This document shows, piece by piece, positions 41,092 through 50,117 of a DNA stretch of 62,339 nt. This DNA is from Clostridia bacterium. GTDB taxonomy: Bacteria; Bacillota; Clostridia; Oscillospirales; CAG-382. The position numbers and the translations under genes were made by a program. Below the pieces are notes generated by a model. That model saw only the letters and a list, made by a program, of their open reading frames with translations. It made no database searches and was not told where the DNA came from. The DNA is taken from positions 1 to 62,339 of the forward strand of contig JAFYUZ010000101.1 of NCBI GenBank assembly GCA_017549365.1, in the 5' to 3' direction. The stretch's first letter is position 1; each line of letters starts with the position of its first letter.

Positions 41092-43842
41092 ATGGATTTC
41101 AAAAACGTACCAAAAAAATACCGCCCCGTGCCTTTCTGGTCGTGGAACGAAAAGCTTGATACGGCAGAGACCGTACGCCAGGTCGAAGAAATGGAAAAAG
41201 CGGGCATCGGCGGCTTTTTCATGCATGCAAGAGGCGGTCTCCAGACCGAATATATGGGCGAAGAATGGTTTGAAAACGTTGAAGCCTGTGCACAAAAATG
41301 TGCCGAAAACGGAATGCACGCCTGGGCGTATGACGAAAACGGCTGGCCTTCGGGCTTTGGCGGCGGTGTTGTCAACGGTCTTGGCGTTGAATACCAGCAG
41401 AAATATCTTCGTATCGCCAAGGATGACGGCAAGGTTTACGAAAATGTTATTGCCACGGTAGACGGCTACGTTTTTTATTACGATATCAACCCTTACTACG
41501 TCGATACCCTTGACGGCAAGGTTATAAAAGAGTTTATCGAAAGAATATACGTACCTTATTACGAAAAGTTTGCGGGTCGCATCGACGGATTTTTCACCGA
41601 CGAGCCCCAGATATCAAGAAACGGCATTCCCTGGAGCTTCACTCTCCCCGAAGAGTACGAAAAAGCCTATGGCGAAAAGCTTGTTCCTCATCTTCCCGAG
41701 CTTTTCCTTGATATTTGCGACTACAAGAAAACAAGAGTAAAGTTCTGGAAGCTTATCACAGATCTTTTCTCAAAGAACTTTATGAAGCAGATATACGATT
41801 GGTGTACCTCCCACGGCTTTGGATTTACGGGACATCTTGTTCTCGAGGAAAATTTCCTTTGTCAGATCGTTTCCAACGGCACATGTATGCCTCACTATGA
41901 ATATATGACCATCCCCGGCATGGACTGGCTCGGTCGCCACAATGACAGAAGCCTCACCCCTTATCAGGTCGGTTCGGTTGCCCGCCAGCTCGGTATGAAG
42001 CAGGTGCTTTCCGAAACCTTTGCCATGTGCGGACACAACGTGGGACACGACGAGCTCAAATGGATATACGAATATCAGATGGTTCGCGGCATCAACCTTC
42101 TTTGTCAGCACCTCGAGGGCTATTCAAACAGAGGTCTGCGCAAGCGTGACTATCCGCCCGCAATGTATATTCAGCAGCCATGGTGGAAGGATTACAAAAT
42201 GTTTAACGATGCCATGAGCCGCATCGGCATGCTTCTTACCGAAGGCGATGACGGGGTTGACGTTCTTGTTATCCACCCCATGACCACTGCTTGGACTATG
42301 TACAACGATAACGTACCCAAGCATCTGAACGAATCGAATAAAGATTGCTTCAACGAGATCAACGCATATTCCCACGAATTTCTCGATATGCTTCTTGCTC
42401 TCGAGCGCAAGCACGTAAATTTCCATCTCGGCGACGAAACCATGATGGAACGCCACGGCAGGGTAGAGGGTTCGAGTCTCTTTATAGGCAAAAAAAAGTA
42501 TTCAAAGATAATCATTCCCCGTCATGAGATCTTCTTTGACAACACCGAAAAACTCCTTGCAGAATACAAAGCCAACGGCGGCGTCATCACCACGGTTGAA
42601 GATATTGCCGAAAACAAGGTCATCGACGTTCCCGAAATAACCTATTGTGCAAGATACTGTGACGATTACGATATGTATTATTTCGTCAACAGTTCCGAGG
42701 GAACGTATGATGCCAACATCAGCGTGGGAACAAAGATCATGGACCCCATAACAGGCGAGCTTTATCCCTTTGACGGCAAGCACACCTTTAAAAAGTATGC
42801 TTCCCTCGTCGTAATCGACGACCGCACCGAAAGAAGCGTTGCTGTCGAAAGAAAGCCCGCATCTCCCATTGACCTTTCGGGCGAATGGAAGATCGAAAAA
42901 GTAACCGAAAACGTCATAACTCTCGACTATTGCGATTATTACTTCGACGGCAAGCCTGTTGAGAAAAACGGCTATATCCTCAACGCCATGTATCGCGCGA
43001 TTGATCTCGGAAAACCCGTCAGCATCACCTGTGAATACGGCTTTGAGACAGAATATATTCCCGATTCTTTGTATCTTGTCTGCGAAACTCCCGAAAATCT
43101 CGATATCAAGGTAAACGGCGTTGCCATCGACAAGACCGACTGCGGCTTCTTTGCCGACCGTTCTTTCAGAAAGCTTGATATTGCCAAATATACCGTTCTC
43201 GGTCACAACAGCATTGTAGTAAATGTCGATTTCACCCAGTCGGAACAGGTGTATCGCAACCTCGAAAAGAGCAAGCTTTTCGAATCCGAGAAAAATAAGC
43301 TCACCTTTGATATCGAAATAGAGCAGATGTACCTTGTGGGTGATTTTTCTGTCAAGACCGAAGGAAAATTTGAAGAGCTTGATAAAAACGCTTGCAGATA
43401 CAGCGGAAAGTTTGTAATTTCAAAACCCGTGGACGCGATCACACTTTCAAACATAGAAAGACAGGGCTTCCCGTTCTTTGCGGGCGACATCACCGTGTCC
43501 AAAAAGTTTGAAAAGAGCGGAAATATGATGCTCGATTTTGTAAAATGCGGCATCAACGTTGTTAAGGCAAAGATAAACGGAAAGGAAATACCTCAGTTCA
43601 TGTGGGAGCCTTACACCGCAGATGTCAGCGATCTTCTTTGTGACGGCGAAAACGAAATCGAACTTACCCTTGTCAACAATCTTCGCAATATGCAGGGACC
43701 GCTTCATCTTTCGGCAGGCGAAAGTTACAGCGTAGGCCCCGGCTCATTCTACAAAGAAGACTGCCTGTGGGTGCGCGGCATCACTCCCGACAGATGGAAC
43801 GACGATTATTGCTTTGTAAACACCACGATCAAAAACAGATGA
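41092..43842 (+). CDS. Large glycoside hydrolase, GH106/alpha-L-rhamnosidase-like
   Basis: A 916-residue protein. The N-terminal barrel begins with PFWSWNEKLDTAETVRQVEEM, then GGFFMHARGGLQTEYMGEEWF, AYDENGWPSGFGGG and DGFFTDEPQIS, where Glu and Asp residues are candidate catalytic groups. SETFAMCGHNVGHDELKW continues the barrel. The region after about 580 is a set of beta domains with galactose-binding-like folds (SPIDLSGEWKIEK, NSIVVNVDFTQ, KINGKEIPQFMWEPYTADVSDLL). This is the layout of GH106-like enzymes. No signal peptide. I chose the ATG at 41092, behind CGGAGGAAA. It is followed after 13 bases by an AraM-like gene. Confidence 0.85.
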   Translation: MDFKNVPKKYRPVPFWSWNEKLDTAETVRQVEEMEKAGIGGFFMHARGGLQTEYMGEEWFENVEACAQKCAENGMHAWAYDENGWPSGFGGGVVNGLGVEYQQKYLRIAKDDGKVYENVIATVDGYVFYYDINPYYVDTLDGKVIKEFIERIYVPYYEKFAGRIDGFFTDEPQISRNGIPWSFTLPEEYEKAYGEKLVPHLPELFLDICDYKKTRVKFWKLITDLFSKNFMKQIYDWCTSHGFGFTGHLVLEENFLCQIVSNGTCMPHYEYMTIPGMDWLGRHNDRSLTPYQVGSVARQLGMKQVLSETFAMCGHNVGHDELKWIYEYQMVRGINLLCQHLEGYSNRGLRKRDYPPAMYIQQPWWKDYKMFNDAMSRIGMLLTEGDDGVDVLVIHPMTTAWTMYNDNVPKHLNESNKDCFNEINAYSHEFLDMLLALERKHVNFHLGDETMMERHGRVEGSSLFIGKKKYSKIIIPRHEIFFDNTEKLLAEYKANGGVITTVEDIAENKVIDVPEITYCARYCDDYDMYYFVNSSEGTYDANISVGTKIMDPITGELYPFDGKHTFKKYASLVVIDDRTERSVAVERKPASPIDLSGEWKIEKVTENVITLDYCDYYFDGKPVEKNGYILNAMYRAIDLGKPVSITCEYGFETEYIPDSLYLVCETPENLDIKVNGVAIDKTDCGFFADRSFRKLDIAKYTVLGHNSIVVNVDFTQSEQVYRNLEKSKLFESEKNKLTFDIEIEQMYLVGDFSVKTEGKFEELDKNACRYSGKFVISKPVDAITLSNIERQGFPFFAGDITVSKKFEKSGNMMLDFVKCGINVVKAKINGKEIPQFMWEPYTADVSDLLCDGENEIELTLVNNLRNMQGPLHLSAGESYSVGPGSFYKEDCLWVRGITPDRWNDDYCFVNTTIKNR

Positions 43843-43855
43843 CATGGAGCGTCAA

Positions 43856-45160
43856 ATGGATGTAATAAAAGAAGGCGTGCTTTGCGAATGCGGCAAAGTC
43901 CACCCCGAAAGCCGCGTCGGATTTTCGATAAAAAAAGGGGCGATATCCGATCTTTTGCAACTGATGCCTGATCTCGGATGCAAAAAAGCTTTTGTCGTTG
44001 CGGACGAAAACACCTTTGCCGCCGCGGGCGAAAAGGTGTGCCGCCTTTTTGATGAAAACGCCGTCGGATACACAAAGTATGTTTTCCCCTCGGGAAAGCT
44101 CGAGCCAAACGAAAAATCCGTCGGCTCTGTTATCATGCATTTTGATGATAAATGTGACATAGTTGTCGGTGTGGGTTCGGGAGTTATAAACGATATCTGC
44201 AAGATCGTTTCCCGCGTGACGGAAAGAAAATATATCATTGTTGCCACTGCTCCCTCGATGGACGGATATGCCTCGGCAAGCTCGTCGGTTATTCGCGCAG
44301 GTCTTAAAATCACGCTTGACAGCAAGTGCCCCGATTATATCATCGGAGATCTTGATATCCTTTGCAACGCCCCGAAAAAAATGCTTGCCGCAGGACTTGG
44401 CGATATGCTGGCAAAATACGTCAGCATCTGCGAATGGCGCATCTCCAATCTTATCAACGGCGAATACTATTGTGAAAAGGTTGCATCGCTTGTGCGCGAT
44501 GCGGTGAAAAAGTGTGTCGCAGACCCGCAAGGTCTTATGAACCGCGAAGAAAAGGCTGTTGAAGCGGTGTTTTACGGTCTTGTGATGGGCGGAATTTCCA
44601 TGTATTATGCAGGCGCATCCCGTCCCGCATCGGGGGTCGAGCATTATTTTTCCCATGTGTGGGATATGCGTGCCGAAGAATTCGGCACCCCTTGCGAGCT
44701 TCACGGCATCCAGTGCGCCATCGGCACTCTTATGGCTGTTTCTCTTTATGAAAAAATAAAAAAGATAACGCCAAACCGCGAAAAGGCAAAGAAATTCGTC
44801 GAAGCTTTCAGCTATGACGAATGGAAAAAGGTTCTTTCGGACTATCTCGGAAAAGCCGCCGACGCCATGATCGCCCTTGAGAAAAAAGAGGGAAAATACG
44901 ACGTCATAAAACATTCGGCAAGGCTTGAAACGATAATTGAGAATTGGGATAAGATCCTTGATATCATAAACGAGGAACTGCCGAAAGCTTCGGAAATCAA
45001 AAACCTTCTTGACGTCATCGGTTGCCCCACGCGTGCATCCGAAATCGGCATTGACGAAAAAGACAACGCCAAAGCTTTCGCCTCAACAAAGGATATTCGC
45101 GATAAATACGTTCTTTCCCGCCTTGCGTGGGACCTTGGCGTTATAGATGAGATTATGTGA
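43856..45160 (+). CDS. sn-Glycerol-1-phosphate dehydrogenase family protein (AraM/EgsA-like)
   Basis: A 434-residue metal-dependent dehydrogenase of the AraM group, which in B. subtilis reduces dihydroxyacetone phosphate to glycerol-1-phosphate. The NAD loop is VVGVGSGVINDICKI, followed by VATAPSMDGYASASSSV. The metal site candidates are GAGLGDMLAKYVS (Asp) and the His residues in EHYFSHVWDM and LHGIQCAIGT. AraM also lies in the arabinose operon of B. subtilis. I chose ATG 43856 because GGAG is six bases upstream; an earlier ATG at 43844 has none. It closes the glycosidase operon before a terminator. Confidence 0.88.
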   Translation: MDVIKEGVLCECGKVHPESRVGFSIKKGAISDLLQLMPDLGCKKAFVVADENTFAAAGEKVCRLFDENAVGYTKYVFPSGKLEPNEKSVGSVIMHFDDKCDIVVGVGSGVINDICKIVSRVTERKYIIVATAPSMDGYASASSSVIRAGLKITLDSKCPDYIIGDLDILCNAPKKMLAAGLGDMLAKYVSICEWRISNLINGEYYCEKVASLVRDAVKKCVADPQGLMNREEKAVEAVFYGLVMGGISMYYAGASRPASGVEHYFSHVWDMRAEEFGTPCELHGIQCAIGTLMAVSLYEKIKKITPNREKAKKFVEAFSYDEWKKVLSDYLGKAADAMIALEKKEGKYDVIKHSARLETIIENWDKILDIINEELPKASEIKNLLDVIGCPTRASEIGIDEKDNAKAFASTKDIRDKYVLSRLAWDLGVIDEIM

Positions 45161-45164
45161 TAAT

Positions 45165-45197
45165 AAAAAACTGACTTCGCAAGAAGTCAGTTTTTTG
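45165..45197 (+). terminator. Terminator of the glycosidase/AraM operon
   Basis: AAAAAACTGACTTC and its complement around a GCAA-type loop, followed by a T run. Confidence 0.9.
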
Positions 45198-45293
45198 TTT
45201 GTCAGAATATTTCAAAATCAAAGATGTGAGCTGTCGAGCATCCGTAGTCTTCGGTTTTTCTTTCGCTGTGATAGGTATTAAAAAATCAAAGTT

Positions 45294-45366
45294 TTCAATG
45301 ATGAATTTGCTTTGCAAACATCATTGAAAAAGACCTTAACTTTTTATCAAAGTTAAGGTCTTTTTC
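45294..45366 (-). terminator. Two adjacent hairpins downstream of the tRNA genes
   Basis: The hairpin nearest the tRNAs has perfect 17-bp arms (45327-45343 and 45349-45365, AAAAAGACCTTAACTTT and its complement). Next to it is an 11-bp hairpin built from CAATGATG/CATCATTG (about 45296-45328). On the minus strand the first ends the tRNA transcript; the second may be a backup. The rest of 45197-45293 shows nothing I can name. Confidence 0.8.
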
Positions 45367-45459
45367 TGGCGGAGAAGGGGAGATTTGAACTCCCGCGCCG
45401 GTAAACCCGACCTACACCCTTAGCAGGGGCGCCTCTTCGGCCAACTTGAGTACTTCTCC
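45367..45459 (-). tRNA. tRNA-Ser (anticodon GCT)
   Basis: A 93-base class II tRNA including an encoded CCA. Acceptor arms GGAGAAG and CTTCTCC with G73, a long variable arm, and anticodon GCT in the loop CTGCTAA reading AGC/AGU. Acceptor, T arm (GTTCAAATC) and discriminator all fit serine. Confidence 0.95.
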
Positions 45460-45486
45460 GAATATCTTTTTCTGTATTAAAATGCC

Positions 45487-45575
45487 TGGCGGAGAGGAAG
45501 GGATTCGAACCCTTGTGCCCTCGCGGACAAACGGTTTTCAAGACCGCCTCGTTATGACCACTTCGATACCTCTCC
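45487..45575 (-). tRNA. tRNA-Ser (anticodon TGA)
   Basis: An 89-base class II tRNA with encoded CCA. Acceptor arms GGAGAGG and CCTCTCC, loop CTTGAAA with anticodon TGA reading UCN-type Ser codons, long variable arm, T arm with GGTTCGAATCC. It lies upstream of tRNA-Ser(GCT) in the same direction. Confidence 0.96.
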
Positions 45576-45716
45576 GTGTGATCCGCAATTCCCGCGGCAA
45601 GCTTTATCATACCACAAATGCGCCCGAATGTCAAGCCTTTTTTATAAAAAAGTTAAAATAAAAGACAACGAGCAGATAAAAAGAAGTTTTTGATGGCTTA
45701 TATTGTGTTTAACTCA

Positions 45717-45745
45717 TTGACTTTTTAATAAGAATGTAGTATAAT
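45717..45745 (+). promoter_or_regulatory. Promoter of the CBS/HlyC protein gene
   Basis: TTGACT (45717-45722) and TATAAT (45740-45745) have a 17-base spacer. Confidence 0.75.
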
Positions 45746-45813
45746 TACCTTGTTATAAAGTGCGATTATCTGCGCTTGCGACAAATAAAAAATAAAAAAG
45801 GAGAACTTTCAAA

Positions 45814-47178
45814 ATGGACCCGTGGCCATGTATACTGGTCTTTTTGGCGCTCGTTATAATCAGCGCCCTTATCGAAGTCAGTACTAAGGCAGTATTATCC
45901 CAAAACCAGCTTAACTTAAAAAAGCTTTTCCCCGAAGAGGGCAAAGCCTACGAAAAACTTTTGCAGACCATCGAGAATAACAAGCTCGGTCAGATCGCCG
46001 AAACTGCGCATCTTTCGTGCATCGTGCTTGCATCCTGCGTTGCGTCCTGCTATTTTGTGCCAAAGCTTATGGCAGCCAAGATTTTTTCCGCAATTCCGAA
46101 CCTTGTAACTATCGTTCTTTCTTTTGCGATCGTATTTCTTGCGGCCATGCTTTTGTTGCTTGTTTTTGCAAAAAGTTTGCCTGCCAAGATCGGTGTTAAA
46201 CATTCGGACAGTCTTTGCTTTACTCTTTTGCCTGTCTTCAGATTTTTCACCGCCCTGTGCACACCTCTTTATTACACGGTCGATGCGGTTTCGGGCGTTT
46301 TTGCCCTGCTTGCAGGTGCAAAACCCGAGGACGTTACAGAGGATGTCACCGAAGGCGAGATCCGCCAGATGATTGACGAGGGCAGGGAAAACGGAAACAT
46401 AGAAGAAAGCGAAACCGACATGATCCACGGCATCTTCGAGTTTGACGACAGAACAGTCGGCGAGATTCTCACCCACCGCACCGAAGTTGTCGCCGTAGAG
46501 CTTTCGGCAACCCTTCACGAAATAATCGAAACCGCCGTCGAAAACGGCTATTCGCGAATCCCCGTTTACAAAGAAACGCTTGATAACGTGGTCGGTATCC
46601 TTTATGTCAAGGATCTTCTCGGTCTTATCGACAAGGACCATTCGGACTTCAAGGTCTCCGAGCATATGCGCGAGCCACTGTGCGTACCCGAAACCACCAG
46701 CCTCAAGGATCTTTTCGAGCGCTTCAAGTCCGAGCGTATCCAGATGGCGATTGTCATTGACGAATACGGCGGAACTCTCGGCATTGTAACGATGGAAGAC
46801 CTTATAGAATCCATAATGGGCTCGATCAGCGACGAATACGACGACGAGGAAGACGAAGAAGCGGAAAACGAGATCGCAAAGATCTCGGACAACGAATACA
46901 TAATCGCAGGCCTCGCCCTTGTAACAAGCGTTGAAGAGGAACTCGACATCTCTATCAAAAACGAAGAAGAATGTGACACCATCGGCGGTCTTCTGGTCAG
47001 CCTTCTCGGCATGATCCCGTCAGAGGGAGAACAGCCCGAAGCAAGCCTTGACAATCTGCATTTCAAGGTCATATCTGTTGCCGAGCACCGCGTAGAAAAG
47101 CTTTTGCTCACCGTTTTGAATGAAAACGAGCAAGAAGAAGCCTCGGACAACCTTGAAGATGCCGATAATGACGACTGA
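45814..47178 (+). CDS. CNNM/HlyC family membrane protein with CBS pair and CorC domain
   Basis: A 454-residue protein of the CNNM-transporter-domain family, linked to Mg2+ or Co2+ efflux. It has an N-terminal membrane domain with about four helices (to about 165), a CBS domain pair (about 210-335, with MTHR-like GEILTHRTEVVAVE and SRIPVYKETLDNVVGILYVKDLL, then DEYGGTLGIVTMEDLIESIMG), an acidic linker, and a C-terminal CorC_HlyC domain (about 350-440). The DUF21 part shows the expected ENNKLGQIAETAH segment in altered form. It is a single-gene unit with AGGAGA before the ATG. Confidence 0.92.
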   Translation: MDPWPCILVFLALVIISALIEVSTKAVLSQNQLNLKKLFPEEGKAYEKLLQTIENNKLGQIAETAHLSCIVLASCVASCYFVPKLMAAKIFSAIPNLVTIVLSFAIVFLAAMLLLLVFAKSLPAKIGVKHSDSLCFTLLPVFRFFTALCTPLYYTVDAVSGVFALLAGAKPEDVTEDVTEGEIRQMIDEGRENGNIEESETDMIHGIFEFDDRTVGEILTHRTEVVAVELSATLHEIIETAVENGYSRIPVYKETLDNVVGILYVKDLLGLIDKDHSDFKVSEHMREPLCVPETTSLKDLFERFKSERIQMAIVIDEYGGTLGIVTMEDLIESIMGSISDEYDDEEDEEAENEIAKISDNEYIIAGLALVTSVEEELDISIKNEEECDTIGGLLVSLLGMIPSEGEQPEASLDNLHFKVISVAEHRVEKLLLTVLNENEQEEASDNLEDADNDD

Positions 47179-47246
47179 GTTTTATGCATTATCACATCAA
47201 AAACCGTCTTTGATATGTTCAAATTGAACAAAAATATTTTCCGCTA

Positions 47247-47275
47247 TTGACATAACAGGATAAATATTGTAAAAT
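47247..47275 (+). promoter_or_regulatory. Promoter of the 869-residue lipoprotein gene
   Basis: TTGACA (47247-47252) and TAAAAT (47270-47275) have a 17-base spacer. Confidence 0.8.
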
Positions 47276-47341
47276 AAATAGGATATAAGAACTACTGTGC
47301 TAAACAGAAAACAAACATTTTTTCACGGAGGATCTTCGAAA

Positions 47342-49951
47342 ATGAAAATGAAAAGGATTTTAGGTGCATTTCTTGCTCTTGCAATGATGATACCTGTCGT
47401 GCTGACAGGATGTAAGAGCGACGATTCTGAAACCACGGATACATCCAGCATCCGCCAGAATATCGTCCTCAATATGTACATTCTCACAGACGAAAAGACA
47501 GATCTCGAACAGGCTCAGACTGTTGAAATCGCACTTAACGAAATTTTGCTTCCCGATTACAGAACCGTTGTTAAGATCAACTACATCCACGACGACGGCG
47601 GAGATAACCTCGAATATTGGAATGCTATAAACGAAGCCGAAGACGCGGCTGTTGCATATCAGCTCGAGCTCGAAGCAAAGAGAGAAGCTGAAAAGGCTGC
47701 AAAGAAAGAAAAGAACAAGGCCGGCGCCACAACCGACGCCACAGCTGCAACCACAGACGCAACTGCAGAAGCAGGTGCTCTTTCGGGCGAAGAACTTGAA
47801 GCTGCCGAAGAAAAGAACGAAAGCGAATACGACAGACTTGCAAAGATGATCTTCGGTTACGAAAGAACCAAGGTTGACGAAAACGGCAACCCCGTCAATG
47901 ACGAAGACGGCAACCCCATCGTAGAAAAGGTTAAGCCCGAGATCGTTCTCTCCGATCCCCAGATCGACATCTTCCTTGTAAACAGCGCTTCCAAGTACAT
48001 CGAACTTGCAGAAAGCGGACGTCTTACAAAGCTCGACGATTACCTCAAGAGCGAAGCTAAGCTTATCACCTCCAACGTTTATCCCACCTTCATAACAGGT
48101 GCAACAAGCGTTGCAAACGGACTTTACGGTATTCCCGTAAACAAGGCGATCGGCGAATACGAATACCTCGTTTTCAACAAAGAACTCCTTGATAAGTATG
48201 GCGTAAATGCGGATGACCTCAAGACCATCGATGCTCTTTCCGGTTATCTTGCAACTATCGCGGCAAACGAACCCGGTGTTGTTCCGCTTGCTCTCAGCGA
48301 CGGCGGAGTATCTCCTCAGTTCTACGAGTACTATCAGGAAGATGGCGGAGCTCTCGGTGCAAAGTACAACGTATACGGTGTGTTTGCAAACTCTCCCTTT
48401 GCTGAAAATGCAGACGAAGTTGTAAAGACACACTTTGCAAAGATCCGCGAATACAAGCTTGCAGGTTATATTCCCGATACATACGTTGAAGGTACACCTT
48501 TTGCTGTTGACGTACGCAAGGGTTATGCTGATTCTCCCGCAAAGTGGGCAGAAGAAGACGGAACAGAATACGTTTGCCAGATCTACAAGAGACCTGTTGC
48601 AACCACCGAAAACACTCTTGACTCTGTTTTCGTTGTAAGCTCCGCTTCCAGAAACCCCGCAAGAGCGACTGAGATCATCACTCTCTTCAACACAAACGCA
48701 AAGCTTGCAAACCTTCTTCAGTACGGTATCGAAGAAGAACATTATTACAGAGTCACCGAGGATTCCGGCGAAAAGAAGATCAACGTCAAGTCCAACGGCG
48801 GCTACTACATGAACAACGATTACACAGGTCACCACTATATCAAGGACATTGTTGTTGGCGAAACCGACAGAACCGAAGCTTTCAAACAGCAGAATCTCGA
48901 TTCTCTCCTCAGCATGTTCTACGGCTTTGATGCAAACACTCTCATCGAAGAAGAGATCCTTCTCGAAAAAGCAAACAACATCACAAAGCAGTACTACGAA
49001 GGCCTTTGCCGCGGTCAGTACGATGTTGATACCGTTTATGCAACAGTAAACGCTCAGCTCGCAGCCCTTACAGTATCCGAAAACGAGATCGCAACTTGGG
49101 TTGGCGACGATGCGGTTCGTGCCGAAAGAGCAAAGGGCGAAGGTTATTCAAAGCAGGCTGAAAATGCAGCTGAAACTGCAGAAAAGGCGGCAAAAGAAGC
49201 CGAAACAGCAGCAGCCGAAGCAGAAAAGGCTCTTAAGAGCGCAACAAGAGCAGAGATCAGCAAGATCATTGCAGGCGTTGTTAACGATGGCACAAGCGCC
49301 GCAACTATCGCAGAAGCAGACGCTACCATCAGCAACTCTCTCGTAGTTATCCAGGCAGCAGCCGCAAAGGCAGAGGCTGCAGCGGCTGAAGCAAAGACCG
49401 CAGCAGAAACTGCAAAGAAGGTTGCGGAAGATGCAGAACTCTTTGTTGAAGAATCTCAGTATGCAGATACAGTTGCGGCAAGCGCGGCAACATCCTCCAA
49501 GAACGATGCAGATGCAGCAAACAAGGCACAGGTAACAGCAACAAAGGCTGCCAATGATGCCAAGAGAGCAAACGAAAACGTTCAGATGATCGCCACAGGC
49601 AAGAGAATCGTAACTGCAGCTGCTGATGCTTCTGCAAACAACGCTTATGCGGCACTCAGCTTCGGCGGTTCCACAGTCTATGCAACAACTCTTCCCGCAG
49701 AAACTCCCGAAGAAGAGGAGATCGTTGAAGAAGACGTAAGAGCTGATGACGGCGAAGTTCGCACACCTTACGACGAATTCGTATTTGACTTCGACGCTGA
49801 TCTTTACGAATACACAGAGGCTAATACAAAGCTTAAGTCTCTCTGGTCTCTCACATACAGATACTTCAACGCCGCAAACGGCAATGAAGAATATGTTGAC
49901 GACACAGAAGATCCTCTCAAGGTAATCATCCGCGACGAGGACGAAAAGTAA
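47342..49951 (+). CDS. Solute-binding-like lipoprotein with Ala-rich helical domains
   Basis: An 869-residue lipoprotein, lipobox LTGC (lipid Cys 24). The frame of an extracellular solute-binding protein is visible: VLNMYILTDEKTDLEQAQTVE, IDIFLVNSASKYIELAESGRL, LYGIPVNKAIGEYEYLVFNKELLDKYG and a hinge region to about residue 590. A charged insert with TTDATA repeats occupies about 100-163. Residues about 600-745 are very rich in Ala, Glu and Lys with a heptad-like pattern, so a long helix or coiled coil is likely. The tail is acidic. Codon bias suggests high expression. No permease or ATPase is next to it. I chose the ATG at 47342 after CGGAGG. Confidence 0.8.
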   Translation: MKMKRILGAFLALAMMIPVVLTGCKSDDSETTDTSSIRQNIVLNMYILTDEKTDLEQAQTVEIALNEILLPDYRTVVKINYIHDDGGDNLEYWNAINEAEDAAVAYQLELEAKREAEKAAKKEKNKAGATTDATAATTDATAEAGALSGEELEAAEEKNESEYDRLAKMIFGYERTKVDENGNPVNDEDGNPIVEKVKPEIVLSDPQIDIFLVNSASKYIELAESGRLTKLDDYLKSEAKLITSNVYPTFITGATSVANGLYGIPVNKAIGEYEYLVFNKELLDKYGVNADDLKTIDALSGYLATIAANEPGVVPLALSDGGVSPQFYEYYQEDGGALGAKYNVYGVFANSPFAENADEVVKTHFAKIREYKLAGYIPDTYVEGTPFAVDVRKGYADSPAKWAEEDGTEYVCQIYKRPVATTENTLDSVFVVSSASRNPARATEIITLFNTNAKLANLLQYGIEEEHYYRVTEDSGEKKINVKSNGGYYMNNDYTGHHYIKDIVVGETDRTEAFKQQNLDSLLSMFYGFDANTLIEEEILLEKANNITKQYYEGLCRGQYDVDTVYATVNAQLAALTVSENEIATWVGDDAVRAERAKGEGYSKQAENAAETAEKAAKEAETAAAEAEKALKSATRAEISKIIAGVVNDGTSAATIAEADATISNSLVVIQAAAAKAEAAAAEAKTAAETAKKVAEDAELFVEESQYADTVAASAATSSKNDADAANKAQVTATKAANDAKRANENVQMIATGKRIVTAAADASANNAYAALSFGGSTVYATTLPAETPEEEEIVEEDVRADDGEVRTPYDEFVFDFDADLYEYTEANTKLKSLWSLTYRYFNAANGNEEYVDDTEDPLKVIIRDEDEK

Positions 49952-49966
49952 TTTTGAATTTTCCCG

Positions 49967-49998
49967 AAAGAGGTGCTTTGACAGCACCTCTTTTTTCT
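49967..49998 (+). terminator. Terminator of the lipoprotein gene
   Basis: Arms AGAGGTGCT (49969-49977) and AGCACCTCT (49983-49991) followed by a T run. Confidence 0.9.
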
Positions 49999-50059
49999 TA
50001 TAATTCTTTCTTGTAAGTCGTGTTTTTTTACATATTTATGTATAATTTACAATTGGGTG

Positions 50060-50088
50060 TTGCTTTTTCGTGTTATCAATGATAAAAT
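50060..50088 (+). promoter_or_regulatory. Promoter of the proBAC operon
   Basis: TTGCTT (50060-50065) and TAAAAT (50083-50088) have a 17-base spacer, 30 bases before proB. A second TATAAT at 50041-50046 has no good -35. Confidence 0.6.
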
Positions 50089-50117
50089 GATAAAATAAAC
50101 AATTAAAAGGGGTTATT

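Noticed and set aside
45353..45634. 93-codon minus-strand frame over the tRNA genes
   Set aside because: Both tRNAs are complete on this strand, so the frame is incidental.
47360..48835. 491-codon minus-strand frame in the lipoprotein gene
   Set aside because: Arises from strong codon bias of the sense gene; Cys/Val-rich with no motif.
49141..49620. DNA-level repeat array in the lipoprotein gene
   Set aside because: The repetition is at the amino-acid composition level (Ala, Glu, Lys); no exact DNA unit repeats in tandem.
50041..50046. Second promoter before proB at a TATAAT
   Set aside because: No acceptable -35 at 16-18 bases; the pair at 50060-50088 fits better.
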